A stretch of DNA of 64,000 bases from Lysinibacillus sp. B2A1. GTDB lineage: Bacteria > Bacillota > Bacilli > Bacillales_A > Planococcaceae. Position numbers and translations under genes: made by a program. Shown in pieces: positions 52,668-61,923 of the stretch. The notes beneath the pieces were generated by a model, which saw nothing but the letters and a program-made list of their open reading frames with translations, did not search any database and had not been told where the DNA came from. Location: positions 1,560,501 through 1,624,500 of the forward strand of contig CP027224.1 in assembly GCA_002973635.1 (NCBI GenBank). Reading direction: 5' to 3'. How positions within the stretch are numbered: the first letter of the stretch is position 1; each line of letters begins with the position of its first letter.

Positions 52668-53939
52668 TTAAAATAAATTCAATTGTTGTGATTGTTCAAT
52701 TAATCGTTTTCCTACAAAATCAACCGCCCATTCAGCGATTGGTGTGGCAACTGCCTTCGCAAGTAAAACAGGCACGGCATTACCGATTTGTTTGTACTGT
52801 TTATCGAGGCGATTATTAGCGGAAACATTCATATTTCTACCGTCGCTAAATGTATACCAATCAGGAAATGTTTGAATACGGGCAATTTCAAGGACAGACA
52901 AACGGCGATTTTGCTCCTCGCCATCTGGAAAAATCCATTTATCCTTACCGACCTTCTCCATCGGCAAACCGCTAGGATGTAGTGGAGCCTGTCTACCCGA
53001 TGCCTGAATAGTAAAACTCTGTTCATTCCAATCTTTTTTACGATTACGTGACATGTAAATACTAGAATAAGAGCCTGTGAAATAAGGTCCTGGATTTGCC
53101 TCTAAATCACCGATTGTCTGCTGTAACGTCGTAAATGGTAGTAATCCTCTACCATGAGTAGCCTTTGGGTAATGATATTTAAAGCCAAGTCCTTTTTTGA
53201 CACCAACAATAAATACACGCTCACGGAGCTGTGGCACACCATAATCACGAGCATTCAATAGTTTGTATTGTACATCATAACCACTAGCCGCAAAATCCTC
53301 AGTAATCTGCTTAATGACCTCACCCTTACCAAGTGTCATCATCCCTTTTACATTTTCAGCAACAAATATATCCGGTTTAGCCTGTGTAATGCAGCGAATA
53401 AAGTGAATATATAAAAAGTTGCGCTCATCATCTACTAAGCGTGGACCCGCCTCACTGAAACCGGGGCAAGGGAAGCCACCTATAACAAGATCCGCCTTCG
53501 GAAAATTACGCACCCTACGAATATCAATACCGTGCTGAAATACGGGCTTGGGGAAATTTGCTCGATATGATTCATTCGCTTCTTTAAATAAATCATTTGT
53601 ATAAATTGTATGAAAAATACTTTGCCCACGTAAAGTGTCGTAAGTTTCCTTTGAATGTAATGCCTTTAGTGCCGCTTCTTCTCCGATAACCGCTGCGAGA
53701 CCTGCTAGTTCAAAGCCTAGGTCCAATCCACCGCAACCAGAGAATAAGCTAATTATATTAATTTTATTTGGTATATATTGAATAGAAGACAAATAATCTG
53801 AGTCAATGTTTGCATGTAACATTTTGCTGTTTTCTTCGATTATTTTTTCATGTAACACACGCTTCACATCATCAATACTATAGTCGGGAGCGGGTTTAAA
53901 TTTCCCTCGTCCTTTTTGTTCTACTTTGATGCTCATCAT
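52668..53939 (-). CDS. DNA (cytosine-5) methyltransferase
   Basis: A 423-residue m5C methyltransferase. Motif I ISLFSGCGGLDLGFELAG (64-80), motif IV with the catalytic Cys in GGFPCPGFSEAG (155-165), motif VI FVAENVKGM, motif VIII YGVPQLRERVFIVG and motifs IX-X near the end (QIGNAVPVLLAKAVATPIAEW) are all visible. The target-recognition region is short. A 100-residue span between motifs I and IV is longer than usual. AGGAGGGAATA precedes the ATG. It is divergent from the unrecognised 559-residue gene, the usual arrangement for a restriction-modification pair. Confidence 0.93.
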   Translation of the reverse strand: MMSIKVEQKGRGKFKPAPDYSIDDVKRVLHEKIIEENSKMLHANIDSDYLSSIQYIPNKINIISLFSGCGGLDLGFELAGLAAVIGEEAALKALHSKETYDTLRGQSIFHTIYTNDLFKEANESYRANFPKPVFQHGIDIRRVRNFPKADLVIGGFPCPGFSEAGPRLVDDERNFLYIHFIRCITQAKPDIFVAENVKGMMTLGKGEVIKQITEDFAASGYDVQYKLLNARDYGVPQLRERVFIVGVKKGLGFKYHYPKATHGRGLLPFTTLQQTIGDLEANPGPYFTGSYSSIYMSRNRKKDWNEQSFTIQASGRQAPLHPSGLPMEKVGKDKWIFPDGEEQNRRLSVLEIARIQTFPDWYTFSDGRNMNVSANNRLDKQYKQIGNAVPVLLAKAVATPIAEWAVDFVGKRLIEQSQQLNLF

Positions 53940-54048
53940 TATTCCCTCCTAATTGCTTGTTTTATTATATCAAACAGTGCAATAAAAGGCCAGTATGATG
54001 TTTTCAAAATATAAAATAGGTTAGAATGGAAATAAGAGGTGATAGTAG

Positions 54049-55728
54049 ATGGCAAAGTCGAGTGAACGTGGAAAAGTACATGTTCTAAAAGTTTACGAAT
54101 CTTTACTGAATCATAAAGACTACCCAACAGCTAATTATATTAAACAGCTTTATCCTAATATCAAATCTATTATGAATAAATATCAAACAAATCACCCTGA
54201 TCAACATCCAGATTTACTTCTCATGTTGCAAAATGAGGATGTAATTAAAATTAATCTTTTTACTATAAAAGGAGCAGCATCTATTCAGCCAAAAAATATA
54301 GGTGCTAAAAGTTTTTTATCTAAATATTTTAACAGTGAAGCTTTACAAAAAATGTTTAATGTAGATTTAGAAAATGAACTTAAAGCATTTTATCGAGAAA
54401 TTGTAAGGCAAAAAGAACAAATAAACGAATATGATACGATAACAATATTAAGAAGTAAGGTGAAGGATTATTTCCCTAAATTTACGGATGAGATCAATCC
54501 TCTTCGTCGAGTGTTTTTGGCACAATTAAGAGATATTGCATTTTATTTGCTGAAAGAAGCCTACAACGCAAAAAAGAGTTTGCTAGAAGAAACTTTTCAA
54601 ATACTAATGATGACAGACAGTATTAATATTGTTTCTAGGTGCAATGAAGAACAAATTTATAAGGTAGAACAATGGCAAACCCAAATTGATTTTGCTAAAC
54701 CATTGTATATTTATAAAAAGGGAAATGATACAGTAGGATTACGTATTGGTGAACATGCGCTAACATTACGTTTTAAATTTGAAAGTAGTCCATCTACCTC
54801 TATTAAAATAGCAACGAGTTTTGAATACTTCCCAGAAAATGCAAAGGTGCAGAATGAAAATTTACAAAGTATCGAAGCATTTGAGAAAAAGATTGAGAAA
54901 CATGTCAAAACCAGTACGAGTAATAGTAGCAATGCGATTGGGAAATGTAATGAAGCAATTATCTATTACCGATTATTAAAAACAAATCCATTGCTTCAGC
55001 AAGTGGAGGAATCTGCTTACCAAGAAATTTTGACTTCTTACAGTTCAATTGTTGATCATGATATACTACTACAAATTGTAGAATCGTCAATAGTCACTAA
55101 AGAAAAAATAGAGGAATATTTAGTGAATAAGTATGGAGAATATCGACTTCAAAGTATTCAGCTAGTTCCAGAAAGCTATATAAAGGATAGACTTGATACA
55201 ACAGATTTAAAAATAATATTATTAGCTAACGGAAAATATATCGAAGAAGGTTTATCACTAAAAGCCATTGCAAACAAAAGTGCTAAGATAACAGTAAAAA
55301 ATCCAGGAGCTGGACAAATTTTAGGACCGCTATATTTCGATGTCGGCTCATTAGTTCCACTGTTAGATAAATTGAAGAAGCAATTTGATCTTGGAAAAAA
55401 GAACCATCGCCAATGCTTGGAAGAGATATCTGTTGAATTTGGACAAGCAGTGGGGAATGCTGAATTAAACAAGCTACAAAAAGGTTTAGTAGCTATACTA
55501 GGTAATGCAACTAAGGTAATTACAATGTATAAGCAAAACGATTGCCACATTTTAGAACACAACAAAGCCATAGGTCATGTAATGATCAATCAACAAACAC
55601 CATCTGCTATTCAAACGACCTTTATTTGTAATGAAGGTGAACTGAATTTAAGTTTAAGAGTGAAGTTTAGCGCTGGAAAGAGTAAGGGATGGTCTTCGGT
55701 TAAATTTGTTGGGGAGATGGAGATTTAG
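54049..55728 (+). CDS. Unrecognised 559-residue protein, candidate restriction endonuclease
   Basis: I do not recognise this protein with certainty. It is soluble, lysine-rich and without a signal peptide. The N-terminus (MAKSSERGKVHVLKVYESLL) is helical. Near residue 395-425 the segment NGKYIEEGLSLKAIANKSAK, followed by ITVKNPGAGQILG, resembles a nuclease core with closely spaced acidic and Lys residues. It is divergent from an m5C methyltransferase with a 109-base shared promoter region, which argues for the restriction partner. AGAGGTGA precedes the ATG. The role is inferred from context and one motif. Confidence 0.55.
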   Translation: MAKSSERGKVHVLKVYESLLNHKDYPTANYIKQLYPNIKSIMNKYQTNHPDQHPDLLLMLQNEDVIKINLFTIKGAASIQPKNIGAKSFLSKYFNSEALQKMFNVDLENELKAFYREIVRQKEQINEYDTITILRSKVKDYFPKFTDEINPLRRVFLAQLRDIAFYLLKEAYNAKKSLLEETFQILMMTDSINIVSRCNEEQIYKVEQWQTQIDFAKPLYIYKKGNDTVGLRIGEHALTLRFKFESSPSTSIKIATSFEYFPENAKVQNENLQSIEAFEKKIEKHVKTSTSNSSNAIGKCNEAIIYYRLLKTNPLLQQVEESAYQEILTSYSSIVDHDILLQIVESSIVTKEKIEEYLVNKYGEYRLQSIQLVPESYIKDRLDTTDLKIILLANGKYIEEGLSLKAIANKSAKITVKNPGAGQILGPLYFDVGSLVPLLDKLKKQFDLGKKNHRQCLEEISVEFGQAVGNAELNKLQKGLVAILGNATKVITMYKQNDCHILEHNKAIGHVMINQQTPSAIQTTFICNEGELNLSLRVKFSAGKSKGWSSVKFVGEMEI

Positions 55729-55830
55729 TCTATTTTGGTAGTATATGAATTGAAGAAGTTAAGGATAAAAATTTGTTATCGTCGCAGAGTAAAGTTAAAA
55801 GCGAGACAGACAAATCCTCCACGGAGCAAA

Positions 55831-55863
55831 ATGGTTCGATACTTACAGGAAGTGTCGAACCAT
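55831..55863. terminator. Hairpin between convergent island genes
   Basis: ATGGTTCGATACTT (55831-55844) and AAGTGTCGAACCAT (55850-55863) form a 14-bp stem with one G-U pair and a 5-base loop; the T tract is weak. Confidence 0.6.
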
Positions 55864-55930
55864 CAATTAATCTTAAAATCGGATTCTTTATTGTTAAGAA
55901 CCAATTTTTTTATGGAAATTGATTGGAATT

Positions 55931-58318
55931 TTAAAATAACTTCATTTGTTTAGATGATTTATTTTCCAACAATTTATACCCTAACGAACGATAGCCTTTT
56001 AATCTTTTTTCAAACATTACTTTGAACATTTGCTGCTGATAATCTACGTAATCATAGACCTTTACTTTTAACTTTGAATCATGCTGACGATGTAGTCTTC
56101 CTACATATTGTTGCAATGTACCTTTCCATGAAAAAGGCATAACTAAAAATAAGGAATCTAGTCGAGCATAATCAAAACCCTCCCCTATATATTTCCCTGT
56201 TGCAATAATCAACCTTTCTTCATTTTCAGCAAGCATATCTAAAATTTTAAGATTTTCTTTTACTTCTTTTTTACTCAATTTTCCTGTTAAAGTGATAACA
56301 TTCTTTACAAACCCTTTAAATTTAGATTCTAAATAAAAGGCATGCTCAACTCTTTCGGTTAAAATAATGGGTACTGAACCGTTCTCTAATTCTTTTAAAA
56401 CATCGTCAAAAATCATTTGATTTCTGTTATTATCTTTTGTAAGTTCTGTATATAATGTTTGGATGTCTTTTGAATTGCTCTTAAACTTTGTGTAACGAGG
56501 GATTAATATTTGTTCAAAAGATAGGATTTTAGTTTGATCTTTGGGATTTACTTTATAACAAACAGGTCCTAACTGCATCGTCATAATCGGATGCAACCCA
56601 TCTTTTCGCATAGGGGTAGCAGTCAATCCAACAATGTACTTGGCATTCGCCTTCTTTAGTACTTGCTCAAAACTGAACGCTGCAATGTGATGACATTCAT
56701 CGACGATAATCTGACCGTATTGTGTGATTAGTTCTTTTACTTCTCCTTTATAATTTAGACTTTGCATGGTTGCAATATCAATGATACCGGTTTGCTTATT
56801 TTTGCCACCGCCAATTTGACCAATTTGTTTTTCTTCAAGATTCAGAAATGTTGATAAACTTTTTTTCCATTGATCGATAAGTTGGTTTCGATGAACAATA
56901 ATTAAGGTATTTGTCTGTCTTTTTGCAATTACCGCTGTAGCTACTACAGTTTTTCCAAATCCAGTTGTGGCAGATAATATACCAATTGGTTTTTCTAATA
57001 AATTTGCCACTGCTTGTTTTTGTTTTTCTCTTAAATTACCTTCAAATTTTAATGATATTTTGGTTCCTGAATTTGTACCATCTACAAAATCATAATTCAT
57101 AGAGAAATCATTTAATAGGTTTAGCATATCTTCTTTGCATCCACGTGGCAGTATTAAATGCTCCTCTGTATGATCATAGCATGTAATATTCCTTGGTATA
57201 TTATGAGTCGATAAACGTTTTGCTTGGGCTTTGTAAAATTGAGGATTTTTGAAAGTTACTAGTTGCATAAGTTTATGAATGAGAGACGAAGAAAGACCTT
57301 CTTTTTGGACATATAAACCGTTTTTTTCAATCACTGTAACGTTAGTTGAGAGCTGAATTTTATTATTATTTTTTAATGGTTGTCCGTTTTCTTTTATAGA
57401 CATAGAAGCATTATTGTTTTGATGATATGTTTTAATAATTTTGTTAATTTCCTCTATCTTCATTTTTCGTATTTGCTGCAAATAGTGCCATTGATCAGGA
57501 TAAGGAATAAAATGCTCATCGACAAAAACACTATTTCCATTCTTCCTTGGACTATTCTGTAGAGGCAGTGCAATTAAATTTCCAAAACCTCCTTTCGGCA
57601 ATGTATCTTGATTTGGAAATAAACGGTCATATGAATCCATGCCCACTTCATAACGTTTTGAAAGTGTGTTTGATAATAAAACATTTCCAAGTTTACGAGC
57701 TAAGGAAGCGGGGACAACTTGATTAAAAAAAATCCACACGTGGCATCCATTTCCTGAACGAGAGCGCTCAATACTTGCTGGGACACTTAATTCATTACAT
57801 GTTTCTATAAATGATTGAACGTCTTTTGTCCAGTTTTTCTTATCAAAATCAACGGCTAAAAACCAAGTCGTTTCATCTTGTAAAAGGGGATAGAGCCCAA
57901 TAGTGTGTTTACCAGAAAGATGGTCATAAATTACTTGATCTGTTAAAGGGAGTAATTTTCGATACTGACAATTTGCGCATCTTATTATTGGTTTCTGACA
58001 TAAAGTTGGATGCCATTCATTTTCACACGCGGGCATATAGCCAGATTTTCCATTTTTAGCTTCCCATCTTACTGCATATATATCTGGCCTCCCTTTAAAG
58101 AGATTCCGATATATATTAATTCTTTCCTGTATCTTTTGTTCCCTAGTAATAGCAACTTTTTTTGTTTCTTGAAATTGGGAGATCGTATCAAGGTTGATAT
58201 TATTATATTTCAGTAGTTCTTTTAATTTTTTATTTTCCAGCCTCAGTCGTTCCCATTCTTGTAATGCTAGTTGAAGTTGTTCCTCAAGTTTTTCCACTTT
58301 TACCACCACAACTTCCAT
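55931..58318 (-). CDS. Archaeo-eukaryotic primase/SF2 helicase fusion (TOTE conflict-system type)
   Basis: A 795-residue protein. After a coiled coil (8-36) comes a Cys cluster (C98, C107, C114, C117). The primase domain follows, with VDFD (156-159) and SGNGCHVWIFF (188-198), the catalytic Asp pair and the sxH-like motif. From about 425 there is a DEAD-like helicase: Walker A SATTGFGKT (449-457), DECHH (540-544), TATP and QYVGRLHR. This AEP-helicase combination is typical of TOTE-type conflict systems. ATG 58318 has no ribosome binding site; GTG 58297 after GGTGG may be the true start. It converges on the candidate nuclease gene. Confidence 0.8.
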   Translation of the reverse strand: MEVVVVKVEKLEEQLQLALQEWERLRLENKKLKELLKYNNINLDTISQFQETKKVAITREQKIQERINIYRNLFKGRPDIYAVRWEAKNGKSGYMPACENEWHPTLCQKPIIRCANCQYRKLLPLTDQVIYDHLSGKHTIGLYPLLQDETTWFLAVDFDKKNWTKDVQSFIETCNELSVPASIERSRSGNGCHVWIFFNQVVPASLARKLGNVLLSNTLSKRYEVGMDSYDRLFPNQDTLPKGGFGNLIALPLQNSPRKNGNSVFVDEHFIPYPDQWHYLQQIRKMKIEEINKIIKTYHQNNNASMSIKENGQPLKNNNKIQLSTNVTVIEKNGLYVQKEGLSSSLIHKLMQLVTFKNPQFYKAQAKRLSTHNIPRNITCYDHTEEHLILPRGCKEDMLNLLNDFSMNYDFVDGTNSGTKISLKFEGNLREKQKQAVANLLEKPIGILSATTGFGKTVVATAVIAKRQTNTLIIVHRNQLIDQWKKSLSTFLNLEEKQIGQIGGGKNKQTGIIDIATMQSLNYKGEVKELITQYGQIIVDECHHIAAFSFEQVLKKANAKYIVGLTATPMRKDGLHPIMTMQLGPVCYKVNPKDQTKILSFEQILIPRYTKFKSNSKDIQTLYTELTKDNNRNQMIFDDVLKELENGSVPIILTERVEHAFYLESKFKGFVKNVITLTGKLSKKEVKENLKILDMLAENEERLIIATGKYIGEGFDYARLDSLFLVMPFSWKGTLQQYVGRLHRQHDSKLKVKVYDYVDYQQQMFKVMFEKRLKGYRSLGYKLLENKSSKQMKLF

Positions 58319-58398
58319 CTATAAATTTTAGCAACTTTGAATAATACCACAATAAAATATGAAAGGAAAAATCCATGGTTGTATCCAAACAGAGTCAC

Positions 58399-58458
58399 AT
58401 AATAGCCAGATGCCATCTCCATTTATCCTGTACCTATTATAATCATGTCATACACCAT
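58399..58458 (-). pseudogene. Decayed 5' end of a sarcosine oxidase-like gene
   Basis: Read on the minus strand from 58458, the codons give MVYDMIIIGTG, a stop, then MEMASGYY. This aligns without gaps to MIYDVIIVGAGSMGMATGYY, the first 20 codons of the oxidase at 52330 (constant offset 6128 bases). Similarity continues upstream for about 70 bases (both have TAGTATAACAAAA). The remainder of the gene is missing. It marks the right edge of the methyltransferase-helicase island. Confidence 0.75.
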
Positions 58459-58536
58459 ATCAATTGCTATTTTTTCGCTTTAGTATAACAAAATATTAGG
58501 AAAAGGGAAGGAAATTCAAAAATATTTTAAATATGA

Positions 58537-58577
58537 AAATGCACAATCTCCTAAAGGAATAGGAGTATTGTGCATTT
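58537..58577. terminator. Hairpin downstream of the purine permease gene
   Basis: AAATGCACAAT with CTCC inside pairs with GGAG and ATTGTGCATTT, a long interrupted stem just after the stop of the minus-strand permease. Confidence 0.75.
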
Positions 58578-58581
58578 GAGT

Positions 58582-59928
58582 TTATTTCACATTAGGTAAT
58601 AATTTATTCAACAAGATGGCTACTATAGCAGCAGAAGCGATAGGTGAACCGAATAAGTATTGAACGGTAGTTGGTAAAGAATAAAGGAAATCGTCAGGTA
58701 GTAACGTTAATGCTAATGTTAAAATGACAGGAACAGCAATTACATACATTTCCTTTTCACCAATACTTTCATTTTTCATTACCTGTAAACCACTAATAGC
58801 AATAATACCACAGACGATTACAAAGATACCGCCAATTACTGCTGAAGGAATTGCAGAAATTAGAGCAGCTAATTTACCAGAAAAACCAAATAAGATAAAC
58901 CAAGCACCAGCAGCAATAAATACTCGACGACTTGCTATACCTGTGATGGAAATAACACCTGCATTTGTTGAGTATCCAGTAACAGGAGTTGAACCAAGCA
59001 ATGAAGCCACGAAACATCCAATTCCTTCCCCAATAACTCCTCGATTAATTTGTTTATCTGTCAATGGTTTATCGATAACATTACTCACGGCAAACCAAGT
59101 ACCTGTTGTCTCTGCCAGTAAGACGATATAAATAATCACCATTGTTATAATGGCTGAAAAATTAAAGGTGAAGCCGAAATCTGCAAATGGAATTTGTGGC
59201 AAACTAAACCATTTGGCTTGTGAAACTGCTGATAAATCTAAGACACCCATTACATTGGCTGCAATACAACCCACAATTAAAGCAATGATAACTGAGGCGA
59301 TACGAAAGATTCGCCCTTTTTTATTGAAAATTGAGCCTAACATTACACAAATGATTAAGACAGCAGCTGAGATAAGCGCTAAATTGATGTTTTGGTTAAT
59401 CGACGCACCTGCACCATTAAAGATATTATCACTTAAACCAACAGGCATTAAAGAAAGACCAACCACAAAGATAATCGTTCCTCCAACGATTGGAGGGATA
59501 AAAGTTTTAACGATTTTATTGAAAATCCCAGTATAGCCTAAAATAATAACCAAAAGTGCACCGATTAAGCTAGCCCCTAGCACAGTATTCCAGCCAAGCT
59601 GTCCGCTGCCACTTGCTGCATAAATCCCAACGATTGCTCCAAGAGGGACATAGGATGGACCTTGCGCAATAGGTAGCTTCATACAAAAATGAGTTTGGAT
59701 AATTGTTGCAATCCCTGCTGCGATAAAGGTTGATTGGATCAATGCACTTGCTTGTCCTGACTGTAACCCAATTAACATCGCAATTAGAAAGGGAACTACA
59801 TAAACGTCCATAGCCATGACATGCTGTAAACCTAGTAAGGCTGACTGACCGTATGACACTTTTTCATCAGGTAAAACAGTTAATTGTGTTTTTCTATTTT
59901 CGTTTAATTGATTATGTTGCGTTTCCAC
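58582..59928 (-). CDS. NCS2 family xanthine/uric acid permease
   Basis: A 448-residue membrane protein with about 14 helices. GLQHVMAMDVYVVPFLIAML at the start, the substrate-site segment QTHFCMKLPIAQGPSYVPLG, the AETTGTWFAVSN helix and GSTPVTGYSTNAGVISITGI belong to NCS2 nucleobase transporters. GTG 59928 is preferred because AGAGGTG precedes it by nine bases. It lies 54 bases after the guanine deaminase gene on the same strand, so guanine or xanthine uptake is likely. The precise base is not settled. Confidence 0.9.
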   Translation of the reverse strand: METQHNQLNENRKTQLTVLPDEKVSYGQSALLGLQHVMAMDVYVVPFLIAMLIGLQSGQASALIQSTFIAAGIATIIQTHFCMKLPIAQGPSYVPLGAIVGIYAASGSGQLGWNTVLGASLIGALLVIILGYTGIFNKIVKTFIPPIVGGTIIFVVGLSLMPVGLSDNIFNGAGASINQNINLALISAAVLIICVMLGSIFNKKGRIFRIASVIIALIVGCIAANVMGVLDLSAVSQAKWFSLPQIPFADFGFTFNFSAIITMVIIYIVLLAETTGTWFAVSNVIDKPLTDKQINRGVIGEGIGCFVASLLGSTPVTGYSTNAGVISITGIASRRVFIAAGAWFILFGFSGKLAALISAIPSAVIGGIFVIVCGIIAISGLQVMKNESIGEKEMYVIAVPVILTLALTLLPDDFLYSLPTTVQYLFGSPIASAAIVAILLNKLLPNVK

Positions 59929-59982
59929 TAAGATGTACACCTCTAAATGTTAATTTATACTGTTAAATGACAGAGTCAGAAA

Positions 59983-61350
59983 TTATGCTCTTGTGTGAAC
60001 TTTATTTCCTTGTACCCAAACCTCACGGATATTTTCGGGGCGTACAAGATACATGATTTTTTGGAAAATATCCTGTAAATCTTCGTTGTTTCTAAAAATA
60101 GGAAGTTTGGCAGAAGATACTTTCGTATCAATGATTTGTACATCCCATGTGTAGTTTTCCTGTAGTCGACCGATTGGTAAGCTTAAGCTTTCGCCACCAC
60201 CAGCAGTAGCTAAATAAAATGCTTCATTTATCGTAATACGTGAATTTGATACCCCTCGTTTTTCGGCAGGAAGTGAGGTATCTACACCGTCTTCTAGCAT
60301 TCTAGATGACATAACTGCCTGTCTTGCATTATCGAATAGACTTGGAGAATAACCACCTGAAAGATCTGAGCCTAATCCAATATCTACACCCATTGAATGG
60401 AAGCGGGCAATAGGAATAACACTATTTGCAAAGAAAGCATTGGAGATAGGGCAATGACCAATTGCAGTGCCCGTTTCAGCGAAAAGCTGTGCGTCATCAT
60501 TGCTTAAAAAATTACAATGTGCCATCACAGATTTATCGCCTAATAAACCAAAATCCTGTAAGGCAAAGGCATCATTTTTCTTAAATCTTTCCTTTACATA
60601 GCCATGCTCCCAATCGCTTTCACTACAGTGTGATTGAATATGTGTATCATACTTAGCTGCTAATTCACCCAAGCCCTTTAAGGCATCGTCTGTACAGCTA
60701 GGAATAAAGCGTGGTGTAACGACTGGATAAACACCCTGTTTTGTCGTTTTTGCTAGATCTTTCACAGCTAAGATAAACTCTTCTGTATCCTTTAATGCTG
60801 TTTGTGTATCTAGATCGCGGTAGTAGTCAGGATTCTGTTCAGAATCATCCATAACAACTTTTCCAACTAAGCCACGTTGCCCTTTTTTCGCACAGATTTT
60901 TGCTAATAGCAAGCTTGCTTCCTTATGAACAGTAGCAAAATAGAGAGAGGTAGTTGTACCATTTGCAAGCAGCGTGCTTACTAAATCTTCATAGACCTCT
61001 TGTGCAAACGCTAAATCAGAGAATTTGGATTCGATTGGAAAGGTATATGTGTTTAGCCAATCATAAAGTGGAATATCTAATGCAGTACCAGCCTGTGCCC
61101 ACTGTGGTGCATGTACATGCAAATCGACAAAGCCTGGTAAGAAGTATTGACCTTCCTCCAAGGAATGAAAATTTTCTTTGCCTTGGTATGTAGTAAGGAG
61201 ATTTTGATAGTCGACATGATCGGGAGCTACAGTTTTTTCAATTATACCTTCTGCGTTTATAAAGAATAGATAATCTTTTAAAATTTGTACTTCACTAGAA
61301 GACTTACTTGAAAAAGCTGTCCCTTTGAAAATTTGCGTATAATTTAACAT
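59983..61350 (-). CDS. guaD: Guanine deaminase
   Basis: A 455-residue amidohydrolase of the human/E. coli guanine deaminase class. PGFVDLHVHAPQWAQAGTAL holds the first metal His pair, NGTTTSLYFATVHKEAS follows, then IQSHCSESDWE, VMAHCNFLS, GTAIGHCPISNAFF and GLGSDLSGGYSPSL with the last metal Asp. It deaminates guanine to xanthine. It differs from B. subtilis GuaD, which is a small cytidine-deaminase-fold enzyme. The start at 61350 follows AGGTGG. It forms an operon with the purine permease. Confidence 0.9.
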   Translation of the reverse strand: MLNYTQIFKGTAFSSKSSSEVQILKDYLFFINAEGIIEKTVAPDHVDYQNLLTTYQGKENFHSLEEGQYFLPGFVDLHVHAPQWAQAGTALDIPLYDWLNTYTFPIESKFSDLAFAQEVYEDLVSTLLANGTTTSLYFATVHKEASLLLAKICAKKGQRGLVGKVVMDDSEQNPDYYRDLDTQTALKDTEEFILAVKDLAKTTKQGVYPVVTPRFIPSCTDDALKGLGELAAKYDTHIQSHCSESDWEHGYVKERFKKNDAFALQDFGLLGDKSVMAHCNFLSNDDAQLFAETGTAIGHCPISNAFFANSVIPIARFHSMGVDIGLGSDLSGGYSPSLFDNARQAVMSSRMLEDGVDTSLPAEKRGVSNSRITINEAFYLATAGGGESLSLPIGRLQENYTWDVQIIDTKVSSAKLPIFRNNEDLQDIFQKIMYLVRPENIREVWVQGNKVHTRA

Positions 61351-61638
61351 GAAAACCACCTTAATGTTCGTTTATTGATAATTACTTGGACTATTATAGG
61401 TTATTCAAACTGTTTAGTCTATAAAAAAACGAATATTAGCCATCGTTACTAGAATGACTGCTACTATTTTTTTACAGCTTTGACAAGCATTAAAAAATAA
61501 TTAGAGGATTAGTCATAATTTCATGGGCAGCTATTAACGGTATAGGGTCTGACTTTAGTAAAATAAGCAAAACAAGGCTTTTGTGAATGTTTGTCGAATA
61601 ATATCCATAGAAGAGACAGCATAAGGAGGAGGATGTAG

Positions 61639-61890
61639 ATGTTGGTGAAAGGGCATAATTTTAAATTATCAGTACTTTATTGGCTATTATTCATACCGAT
61701 TTTTTTAGGAAGAAGTTATAAGGCATTATTTTTTGACTGGCAAATACAAAAATATTATTTTAATGAGCTTGAAGATTTTGGTCGTTATGTCCTTGTGTTA
61801 GCAATTAGTTTTATAGAAGCATTTATCTATGTATTAATTATTCGATTCATTGTTTTTTTGTTTCAGAAACAGCCTCATCTTAATAAATGA
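61639..61890 (+). CDS. Small two-helix membrane protein
   Basis: An 83-residue protein with two hydrophobic segments (LSVLYWLLFIPIFLG and YVLVLAISFIEAFIYVLIIR), separated by a short charged loop. A strong AAGGAGGAGGA site precedes the ATG. I do not recognise the family. It stands alone between a divergent guanine deaminase operon and a convergent LysR gene, so context gives no function. Confidence 0.7.
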   Translation: MLVKGHNFKLSVLYWLLFIPIFLGRSYKALFFDWQIQKYYFNELEDFGRYVLVLAISFIEAFIYVLIIRFIVFLFQKQPHLNK

Positions 61891-61923
61891 ATCGTATTTG
61901 AGAATAAAATCTCAAATACGATT
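61890..61923. terminator. Bidirectional terminator overlapping the lysR 3' end
   Basis: AATCGTATTTGAGA (61890-61903) and TCTCAAATACGATT (61910-61923) form a perfect 14-bp stem. The right arm lies inside the last codons of the LysR gene. Confidence 0.8.

Noticed and set aside
61360..61638. Search for a purine riboswitch or PurR-type site upstream of guaD
   Set aside because: The conserved purine-riboswitch core sequences are absent, and no convincing operator was found.
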